DNA from: Brachybacterium huguangmaarense
GTDB lineage: Bacteria; Actinomycetota; Actinomycetes; Actinomycetales; Dermabacteraceae
Reading direction: 5' to 3'
Assembly: GCF_025725725.1 (NCBI RefSeq)
Contig: NZ_CP107020.1
Coordinates: 310,001-374,000 of the forward strand
DNA: 64,000 bases
The notes beneath the pieces were generated by a model. It saw nothing but the letters and a program-made list of their open reading frames with translations. It did no database searches and was not told where the DNA came from. This document shows positions 32,992-39,473 of this stretch, piece after piece. The stretch's first letter is position 1; each line of letters opens with the position of its first letter. The position numbers and the translations under genes are program-made.

Positions 32992-33603
32992 TCAGGCGCG
33001 GACGATCTCGCCGTCGCGCGGCAGCGTCCCTCCGAACGTCACGCGCACGGCGCGGGCGCGCTCGACCTCCCGGTCGTCGATCGCCTGGACGTGGACGTGG
33101 GGCTCGGTGCTGTTGCCCGAGTTGCCGCAGTCGCCGAGCAGGTCGCCGGTGGTCACCTGCTGGCCCGCGTGCACGCGGATGCTTCCCCGGCGCAGGTGAC
33201 AGAGGGCGACGACGATGCCGCCGTGCTCGATCAGGACATGGTTCCCGGCGAGCGCGACCCATCCCGCGGCGGCCCGACGGTGCTGGGTCAGCGCGTAGCC
33301 GACCGACGGCAGCCCTCGATAGGCCGGATGATCCGGCTCGCCGCCGTGCGCCGCGACGACGACGCCGCCGAGAGGCGCCAGGTTCGGGCGCCCGAAGCCG
33401 GGGAACCTGTCGGCGGGCTCGGGCCGCACGAGCGAGCCGAGGGTGATCGGCGCCGTGCGTCCGTCCTCGGACGTCGGCACGAAGTCGATGGCGTAGCTCG
33501 AGGCGAGCATGCGCGTGCCGTGGCTCGGCACCCGGCTGGCCGGGCTGTACCGCGCGATCCAGCACCCGGTGAACGGGTACGCGATGTCGAGGGAGGCGGT
33601 CAT
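32992..33603 (-). CDS. M23-like (LytM fold) metallopeptidase without signal peptide
   Basis: A 203-aa protein. Motifs consistent with the LytM zinc site are PSHGTRMLASSYAIDFVP (His and Asp ligands) and STEPHVHVQ (HxH). Between them are HVLIEHGGIVVALCHLRRGSI and GDLLGDCGNSGNS, typical of the M23 core. There is no signal peptide or membrane helix, unusual for peptidoglycan endopeptidases, so it may be cytosolic, non-classically exported, or act on another substrate. The ATG at 33603 has GAGGAG 8 nt upstream. Confidence 0.82.
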   Translation of the reverse strand: MTASLDIAYPFTGCWIARYSPASRVPSHGTRMLASSYAIDFVPTSEDGRTAPITLGSLVRPEPADRFPGFGRPNLAPLGGVVVAAHGGEPDHPAYRGLPSVGYALTQHRRAAAGWVALAGNHVLIEHGGIVVALCHLRRGSIRVHAGQQVTTGDLLGDCGNSGNSTEPHVHVQAIDDREVERARAVRVTFGGTLPRDGEIVRA

Positions 33604-33731
33604 CGTGCAGTCTCCTCGTCGCTCGGCGACGTCTCGCCGCGGGGCCCGCTCGGCCCCGCACGAGGCTCGACCTCGGTCCAGGCCACGATACGCATCGCGC
33701 GCACCGGGGCCTCGCCGCACACCCGCACAGG

Positions 33732-33773
33732 ACGACGACACCTGCCGGCCGTGAGGCCGACAGGTGTCGTCGT
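33732..33773 (-). terminator. Hairpin terminator downstream of the MFS gene
   Basis: Arms 33732-33750 and 33755-33773 pair over 19 positions with one mismatch around a GTGA tetraloop. It lies just beyond the MFS exporter stop at 33813, in the gap before the M23-like gene start. No long U-run, as usual in this genome. Confidence 0.75.
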
Positions 33774-33812
33774 GGAGGGCTCACCGTCCCGGCCGCGCCG
33801 GGGCCGGTCGTC

Positions 33813-35303
33813 TCAGCAGACGGCCGGGAGGGCGCCCGTCGTGACGGGGATGGCCCCGGTGATCGCGGGGATCGCCCCCGTGGTCGCGTGGAGGCGCTCG
33901 CCGCGTCGGGCGTCGGCCTCACGGCCGCGCACCGCGCCGACGCCCGCGCCGCCCAGGCCGCGCAGCGAGTCGAGGGAGACGACCCTGCTCATGGCGTGGG
34001 CACGGCGCTTCACGAGCGCACGCTGGGCGCCGAGGGTCGTGAGCACCATGGCGAAGCCGCACGCGGCGAGGAAGATCGCGACCACGGCCGGGGCGCGGAA
34101 GCCCAGGCCCGCGGAGATCACGGCGCCGCCGAGGGCCGCGCCCAGGGAGTTGGCGACGTTGAACGCCGCGTGGTTCAGCGAGGCGCCGAGCACCTGGGAC
34201 CGGCCGGCGGCGCGGATCAGCCAGGTCTGCACGGCCGGCGTCACCATCGAGTTGGCGAGGTTGACGAAGAAGACCGTGACCAGCAGCCCCGGGGCCGACG
34301 AGGCGAACAGGAACAGCGCGACGAGCGCGAGGATGTACGCCGGGAAGCCGATCAGCAGGGTGCGGGTGCCCGAGCGGTCGGAGGCCCAGCCGCCCAGCAG
34401 GTTGCCGAGCGTCATGCCGAGGCCCGCGCACGCGAGCACGACGGGCACGAACGCGGCGGTGGTGCCCGCAACGTGCTGGGAGATGTCGGCGATGTAGCTG
34501 TAGATCGCGAAGCTGCCGGAGAAGCCGACCGCCGCGATGCCGGCCACGGCCCACACCTGCTTGGAGCGGAAGGCGCTCAGCTCCTCGAGGATGCTGCGCT
34601 CGGCGGGCCGCTCCTGCGGCGGGACGCTGAGGCTCAGCAGGGCGATCGTCGCGATGAAGACGGCGGCGATGATGAGGTAGCTCATGCGCCACCCGAGTCC
34701 CTGGCCGAAGGCGGTCAGGAGGGGGACGCCGATGAGGTTGGCGACCGTGAGGCCCGACAGGGCGAGTGCGACGCCCTTGCCCTGGCTGCCCTCTCCCATG
34801 AGGGAGGCGGCGATGAGGGAGGCGACGCCGAAGTAGGCGCCGTGCGGGATGCCGGCGATGAAGCGGGCGAGCACGGTCAGCTCGAAGGTGGGCATGAGCG
34901 CCGACAGGACGGTGCCCGCGAGCAGAGCGGCGGCCAGCAGCACGATGAGCTTCGTGCGGCTCATGCGCACGGCGAGCAGCGCGACCGTGGGGGCGCCCAC
35001 GACGACACCGGCCGCATACGCGCTGATGGCCAGGCCCGCCTGGGCGATGCCGGCCTCGGGGGAGGCGGACATGAGGCCCGGCAGGAGCGAGTGGGCGATG
35101 CCGGGCAGCAGCCCCATCGAGACGAACTCGCTCGACCCGATGCCGAAGCCGCCGAGGGCCAGGGCGAACAGGGCCAGCCGGCGGCGTGCCGGGCTGATCG
35201 GGGCCGGGTGTGCGGAGCCGAGCTCCGGGCGCTCTGCCCGGCGCGGGAGCCGGGGGCGCAGACGCTGGGTCAGAGAACGGGGGTCGAGTCGTGCTGATGT
35301 CAC
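33813..35303 (-). CDS. MFS exporter (AraJ/drug-efflux family)
   Basis: A 496-aa twelve-helix transporter of the DHA1 type. The first helix is preceded by RRLALFALALGGFGIGSSEF, and the A-motif region is GAPTVALLAVRMSRTKLI. GIPHGAYFGVASLIAASLM and GNLLGGWASDRSGTR are also typical. The last 25 residues form three near-identical heptads (TTGAIPA, ITGAIPV, TTGALPA) ending in VC. The start is GTG at 35303, which has no Shine-Dalgarno but lies about 7 nt from a -10 element, consistent with leaderless translation; TTG at 35321 is an alternative. It is divergent from a ROK regulator that may control it. The exported substrate is unknown (sugars or drugs). Confidence 0.9.
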   Translation of the reverse strand: MTSARLDPRSLTQRLRPRLPRRAERPELGSAHPAPISPARRRLALFALALGGFGIGSSEFVSMGLLPGIAHSLLPGLMSASPEAGIAQAGLAISAYAAGVVVGAPTVALLAVRMSRTKLIVLLAAALLAGTVLSALMPTFELTVLARFIAGIPHGAYFGVASLIAASLMGEGSQGKGVALALSGLTVANLIGVPLLTAFGQGLGWRMSYLIIAAVFIATIALLSLSVPPQERPAERSILEELSAFRSKQVWAVAGIAAVGFSGSFAIYSYIADISQHVAGTTAAFVPVVLACAGLGMTLGNLLGGWASDRSGTRTLLIGFPAYILALVALFLFASSAPGLLVTVFFVNLANSMVTPAVQTWLIRAAGRSQVLGASLNHAAFNVANSLGAALGGAVISAGLGFRAPAVVAIFLAACGFAMVLTTLGAQRALVKRRAHAMSRVVSLDSLRGLGGAGVGAVRGREADARRGERLHATTGAIPAITGAIPVTTGALPAVC

Positions 35304-35341
35304 GCGACCACGATAAGCCAACGCTGTTGCTATATGTCAAC
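35301..35341 (-). promoter_or_regulatory. Promoter of the MFS gene with overlapping palindromic operator candidates
   Basis: On the minus strand TTGACA (35335-35340) is separated by 19 nt from TATCGT (35310-35315), placing the transcript start at or near the GTG. Two overlapping inverted repeats cover the -35/spacer: CAACGCTGTTG (35319-35329, perfect) and GTTGctatatgtCAAC (35326-35341). They lie between the MFS and ROK genes, so they are candidate ROK binding sites. Confidence 0.6.
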
Positions 35342-35474
35342 GCCCCCTCCCCCGCCATCGCCCGTGCGGTGCGACACAGAGCGCGCCGGGGCACCGGACA
35401 CGCCGTCGGGCGCGGACCCCGCCCGGCCCCCGGGAAAGCCGCGCGGACCCCGCCCGTGGCCCGCGTGGGCCACA

Positions 35475-36575
35475 ATGTCTCGGGTGAGCAGCGGAGCCCA
35501 TCTCGATCTCGTGCGCGGCGTCAACGACGCCGGCGTGCTCGCCCTCCTGCGCGGAGGCAACCCGATGGCCCGCCACGACATCGCCGAGGCCCTCGACGTC
35601 ACCCCGCAGGCCGTCACCAAAATCCTCGCGCGCCTCGGCGAGCGCGGCCTCGTCGAGGAGGCCGGCACGGTGAGCGCGGGCCCCGGCAAGCCGGCCGTGC
35701 TGCACCGCCTCGTCCCGCGGTCGCGGCGTGCGATCGGGGTGCACGTCACGCGCACCCGCGTGCGGGCCGTCATCGTCGACCTGACCGGGACGATCCTCGC
35801 GGCGTGCGAGCGCGATCTCGAGGCGGGCACCTCGCCCGACCGCCTCGTCGACATCGTCGCCGAGCTCGCGACGCAGCTGCGCAGCACGGGCGAGGGAGCC
35901 CTCGTCGGCATCGGCGTCGGCATGCCCGGCTCCGTCGACCACGACGCCGGCGTGTTCCGCGGATCGGAGGCCTCGGACCCGTGGAGCGGCCTGGCCCTGC
36001 GCGCCCGGCTCGTCGAGCGCCTGGGCCTGCCCGCCCTCGTGGAGAACGACTCGACCGCGGCGATCGTCGCGGAGTCCTGGAGCTCTCCGCACGCCGTGCC
36101 CGACGCCGCGCTCGTGCTCGTCGAGGACGGCATCGGCGCCGGCCTGCGCCTGGGCGACGTGCTGCACCGCGGGGCACACTCGGATGCCGGGGAGGTGGGC
36201 CACACCGTGGTCGTGCTCGACGGCGAACCGTGCACGTGCGGACGCCGCGGCTGCGCGCAGGCCGAGCACGCGGCCGCCCTCGCCCGCGGCGACGTGGCGC
36301 GCGCGGCGCGCATCCTGGCTTCGGTCGTGGTCGACCTCGTGGTGCTGCTCGACGTCGACCGCATCATCCTCGCCGGCCGCAGCATCCACCGCCACCATGC
36401 CGCCTACCTCGATGCGGTGCGGGGCGCGATGGCGACGGAGCTGCCGCGCCATGACTGGCTGCACGTCGAGGTGCTCGTCTCGACGCACGGCGACGACGCG
36501 ATCGCGCTGGGGGCCGCGGCCGAGGTGCTCGAGGACGAGTTCGGGGTGCCCGCGGCCCTCGCCGGACCGGCCTGA
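35475..36575 (+). CDS. ROK family transcriptional regulator
   Basis: A 366-aa protein. The N-terminal winged helix-turn-helix (about 10-65) has NPMARHDIAEALDVTPQAVT and KILARLGERGLVEEAG. The sugar-kinase-like ROK domain has IGIGVGMPGSVDHDAGV, ALVENDSTAAIVAESW, AGEVGHTVV, and the zinc-binding CTCGRRGCAQ motif. It is therefore a repressor-type ROK protein rather than a glucokinase. ATG 35475 is chosen because the frame upstream to 35334 encodes only Pro/Arg-rich sequence and would overlap the neighbouring promoter. It is divergent from the MFS exporter. Confidence 0.9.
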   Translation: MSRVSSGAHLDLVRGVNDAGVLALLRGGNPMARHDIAEALDVTPQAVTKILARLGERGLVEEAGTVSAGPGKPAVLHRLVPRSRRAIGVHVTRTRVRAVIVDLTGTILAACERDLEAGTSPDRLVDIVAELATQLRSTGEGALVGIGVGMPGSVDHDAGVFRGSEASDPWSGLALRARLVERLGLPALVENDSTAAIVAESWSSPHAVPDAALVLVEDGIGAGLRLGDVLHRGAHSDAGEVGHTVVVLDGEPCTCGRRGCAQAEHAAALARGDVARAARILASVVVDLVVLLDVDRIILAGRSIHRHHAAYLDAVRGAMATELPRHDWLHVEVLVSTHGDDAIALGAAAEVLEDEFGVPAALAGPA

Positions 36576-36612
36576 GCCCCTCGTCGACGCAGGGCCCGGG
36601 GCGCAGCCGACC

Positions 36613-37326
36613 TCAGGCCGCTCGCGGACCGAAGACCGCCGAGCCGAGCCGCACGATGGTCGAGCCCTCCTCGACGGCGATCTCGAGATCACCGCTCATG
36701 CCCATCGACAGCTCCGTGACGCCGGGCATCGCGATCTCGTCCCGGAGCACGCGCAGGGCGCCGAGCGAGGCCCGCACGGACGCCTCGTCGTCGGTGTGCG
36801 CCCCGATCGTCATGAGCCCGACGGGCCGCAGCCGACCGGTCGCGGCGACGCGCTCGAGGGCGGCCTGCACGGTGGCCGCGTCGGGCGCGTAGCCGCCCTT
36901 GGACTGCTCGCCGGAGGTGTTGACCTGGAGGAGCACGTCGCGCTCGACGTCGGCGAGCTCGGCACGGCGTGCGAGCGCGTCGATCACGGCGTCGCGGTCG
37001 ACGCTGTGGATCACGCTCGCGAAGGCCACGACGTCCTTGGCCTTGTTGGTCTGGAGGCGCCCGATGAAGTGACGGGGCACGCCGAGGGCGACGAGGGCGG
37101 GGTCGTCGTGCTTGGCGATCTCCTGGGCGCGGTTCTCCCCCACCACCACGTCGCGCCCGCGCGCACGGAAGCCGCGGACCGCGTCCGCGATCTCCGCGGC
37201 GGTGCGGGTCTTGGTGGCGAGCAGGATCTGCACCTCGGCCCCGTCGCGGCCGGCGCGCCGGGCGGCGCCGTCCAGCCGGGCGAGGACGTCATCGATCCGG
37301 GCGGAGAGGTCGACACGCGCGTTCAT
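36613..37326 (-). CDS. YggS family pyridoxal-phosphate homeostasis protein
   Basis: A 237-aa protein with the alanine-racemase-like TIM barrel. The PLP-binding Lys39 is in ILLATKTRTA. VVGENRAQEIAKHD, HFIGRLQTNKAKDV, LLQVNTSGEQSKGG, GLMTIGAHTDD and LSMGMSGDLEIAVEEGSTIVRLGSAVFG are canonical. It buffers intracellular PLP and amino-acid pools. The gene usually lies in the ftsZ-sepF cluster of actinobacteria, but here it stands alone, convergent with the ROK gene. Confidence 0.94.
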   Translation of the reverse strand: MNARVDLSARIDDVLARLDGAARRAGRDGAEVQILLATKTRTAAEIADAVRGFRARGRDVVVGENRAQEIAKHDDPALVALGVPRHFIGRLQTNKAKDVVAFASVIHSVDRDAVIDALARRAELADVERDVLLQVNTSGEQSKGGYAPDAATVQAALERVAATGRLRPVGLMTIGAHTDDEASVRASLGALRVLRDEIAMPGVTELSMGMSGDLEIAVEEGSTIVRLGSAVFGPRAA

Positions 37327-37343
37327 GCCGCCATCCTCGCAGG

Positions 37344-37383
37344 TGACGGCCCTGTCGCGCGGCGTCGAGCGGCAGGGCCGTCA
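37344..37383 (-). terminator. Hairpin downstream of the sugar-transporter pseudogene
   Basis: An 11-bp perfect stem TGACGGCCCTG / CAGGGCCGTCA with an 18-nt loop lies 18 nt after the transporter stop and just before the YggS gene start region. It is probably the original terminator of the transporter. Confidence 0.7.
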
Positions 37384-37400
37384 CGATCCGGCGGACGCTC

Positions 37401-38312
37401 TCAGCGGCCGGCGTCCATGTCCTCGAGCTCCTTGCCCTTGGTCTCCTGCACGAACTTCGCGACGAACACCAGGGAGAGGACCGCGAACACGGCGTACATG
37501 CCGTAGGCCACGCCCAGGCCGACCGAGTCCTTGAGGCTTGGGAAGCTGACGCTGATGAGCCAGTTGGCGACCCACTGGCCGGCAGCGGCGAGCGACAGGG
37601 CCGCGGCACGGATGCGGTTGGGGAACATCTCGCCCAGCAGCACCCAGACGACCGGGCCCCAGGACAGGCCGAAAGCGATCACGAACACGTTGGCGGCGAT
37701 CAGGGCGATGGGGCCCGCGGCACCCTCGAGCACGGGCGCGCCGTGCACCACCGGGGCGGTGCCGAAGACGACCGCCATGGTGCCGAGCCCCACGACCATG
37801 CCGATCGAGCCGATCAGCAGCAGCGGCTTGCGCCCCACCCGGTCGACCGTGGCGATCGCAATGAAGGTGGTCACGATGTTCACGACCGAGGTGATCACCG
37901 TGATGACGAAGGAGTCGTTCTCGCTGAAGCCGACGGCCTCCCACAGCACGTTGGAGTAGTAGAAGATCACGTTGATGCCGACGAACTGCTGGAACACCGA
38001 CAGCAGCAGGCCGACGCACACGATCGGCACGATGCGCCCGCCGGGGCCGCGCAGGTCGGACCACGACGGCGGCTTCTAAGACTTGAGCGACTCCTGGATG
38101 CGCACGATCGTGATCTCGGTCGAGCGCTCGCCGAAGAGCGTGGTCAGCACGCTGCGCGCCTCGGAGAGCTTGTGGCTCGCGACCAGGTAGCGGGGGGACT
38201 CGGGGATCGTGAAGGCCATGATCCCGTAGAGGATCGCGGGGATCGCCATCATCAGGAACATCCAGCGCCAGGCGGGGATGCCGAACCAGAAGTCGGCGGT
38301 CGAGCGAGCCAC
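37401..38312 (-). pseudogene. Sugar porter (MFS) pseudogene: 5'-truncated and interrupted by TAG
   Basis: Two pieces lie in the same frame. 38312-38076 encodes FWFGIPAWRWMFLMMAIPAI, then the IPESPRYLV motif, and stops at TAG (38076-38078) after ITIVRIQESLKS. After the stop the homology resumes at once (KPPSWSDLRGPGGRIVPIVCVG) through QQFVGINVIFYYSNVL, the DRVGRKPLLLIG loop, SWGPVVWVLLGEMFPNRIR and an ETKGKELEDMD end at 37401. The first roughly 150 residues (helices 1-4 of a sugar porter) are absent: the sequence runs into the divergent epimerase gene within about 35 nt. Both defects make it non-functional unless the TAG is a sequencing error; truncation remains regardless. Confidence 0.88.
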
Positions 38313-38345
38313 GCGGCCGCCCCGGCTCGCGACGGGGGCCGCGTG

Positions 38346-39242
38346 ATGCGCGTCGTCGTCACCGGAGGAACCGGCTTCGTCGGCTCAGCGGTCGTCCGCG
38401 ACCTCCTCGCGGCAGGGCATCAGGTGCTGGCGCTCGCGCGATCCGATGCCTCGGCCGCGCGACTGAGCGCCGCGGGCGCCGAGCCCGTCGCCGGTGCGCT
38501 TGAGGACGTCCGGAGCCTGCGGCATGCCGTCGCCGGCGCCGATGCGGTCGTCCACACGGCGTTCGACAACTCCAGCGCCCTCCGCTTCCTGCGCAGCAGC
38601 AGGATCGAACGGCGCGCGCTGCAGGCCATCTTCGAGACGTTCTCCGGGAGCGACCGGCCGATCGTCGCCGCCGGCGGCTTCGCGCCGGTGATCGCGCACG
38701 GACCGACGCTCACCGAACTCGACGCGGCGTCGACCACCGCGGGCCCGATGGGGCGCAACGTCGAACGGACCATCATGCGTCTCGCCGACGGCGGACTGAA
38801 CGCGTCGATCGTGCGGATGCCGCTCGTGCACGGCGACGGCGACCACTTCACGATCCCGCGACTCATCGACGTGGCGCGCCGCACCGGTCGATCCGCCTAC
38901 GTCGGCGACGGACGCAACCCTCTGCCCGCGGTGCACAGCACCGATGCGGCCACAGTGTTCCGGCGCGCGGTCGAGCGGGGCGTCCCCCGGTCCCGCTACC
39001 ACGCGGTCGCCGAGGACGGCGTGCCGTTCGCCCTCATCGCAGAGGTCATCGGCCGACGGCTCGGGGTGCCGGTCGTCGGCATGTCGCCGCGGGCCGCGCG
39101 CAGGCACTTCCGTCTCTACGCCGCCTACGTCACGCACGACGGCCCTGCCTCCAGCGCGATCACCCGCGAGCAGCTGGGCTGGCGGCCGACCGGGCCGGCC
39201 CTGCTGGAGGATCTCGACCGCCCCGCCTATTTCCACCCCTGA
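38346..39242 (+). CDS. NAD-dependent epimerase/dehydratase (extended SDR)
   Basis: A 298-aa protein. The Rossmann motif TGGTGFVGSAVVRDLLAAGH (TGxxGxxG) starts at residue 6. ADAVVHTAFDNSS follows, then a catalytic region without a clear YxxxK: the usual segment reads TLTELDAASTTAGPMGRNVE, so activity is uncertain. VHGDGDHFTIPRLIDVARR and YHAVAEDGVPFALIAEVIGRRLG are typical of the atypical SDR (a5-like) group. It begins within 35 nt of the truncated transporter and ends about 80 nt before the tRNA, so it may have arrived with the rearrangement. There is only a weak G-rich element before the ATG. Confidence 0.82.
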   Translation: MRVVVTGGTGFVGSAVVRDLLAAGHQVLALARSDASAARLSAAGAEPVAGALEDVRSLRHAVAGADAVVHTAFDNSSALRFLRSSRIERRALQAIFETFSGSDRPIVAAGGFAPVIAHGPTLTELDAASTTAGPMGRNVERTIMRLADGGLNASIVRMPLVHGDGDHFTIPRLIDVARRTGRSAYVGDGRNPLPAVHSTDAATVFRRAVERGVPRSRYHAVAEDGVPFALIAEVIGRRLGVPVVGMSPRAARRHFRLYAAYVTHDGPASSAITREQLGWRPTGPALLEDLDRPAYFHP

Positions 39243-39323
39243 GCCTCCGCCCTTGAGTGGCCCGTCGCCGGGCCGCGCGGCCCGGCGCCCTCGCTCACGG
39301 GCTCCGTCGTGCCCGATGCGCGG

Positions 39324-39397
39324 TGCCCCCACCGGGACTCGAACCCGGACTGTGCCGATTTTAAGTCGGCCGCCTCTGCCGATTGGGCTATGGGGGC
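39324..39397 (-). tRNA. tRNA with UAA anticodon (tRNA-Leu by anticodon; short variable loop)
   Basis: A 74-nt cloverleaf read on the minus strand. The acceptor stem is GCCCCCA/TGGGGGC with discriminator A. The anticodon stem GCCGA/TCGGC encloses loop CTTAAAA (anticodon TAA). The variable loop is only 5 nt (ACAGT). The T-arm is CCGGG-TTCGAGT-CCCGG. CCA is not encoded. The UAA anticodon predicts leucine (UUA codons), but bacterial tRNA-Leu normally has a long variable arm, so the identity deserves a check. Confidence 0.85.
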
Positions 39398-39473
39398 GTC
39401 CCCGTCTTCGGTCCGGCGGCAGTGCCTGTCCGGGGCCGGGTCGGGAGCGGGGCAAGCCTATGCTGGAGCGACC

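Noticed and set aside
35334..35474. Longer N-terminus for the ROK regulator (ATG at 35334)
   Set aside because: The extension is Pro/Arg-rich, not part of the ROK fold, and would lie on top of the divergent promoter. ATG 35475 starts just before the HTH.
38076..38078. Programmed read-through or recoding at TAG in the transporter
   Set aside because: The gene is also missing its 5' third, so recoding would not give a working transporter; no recoding signals seen.
38076..38312. Separate small membrane protein gene
   Set aside because: It is in the same frame as the downstream transporter piece and carries the PESPRYLV motif of sugar porters, so it is a pseudogene fragment.
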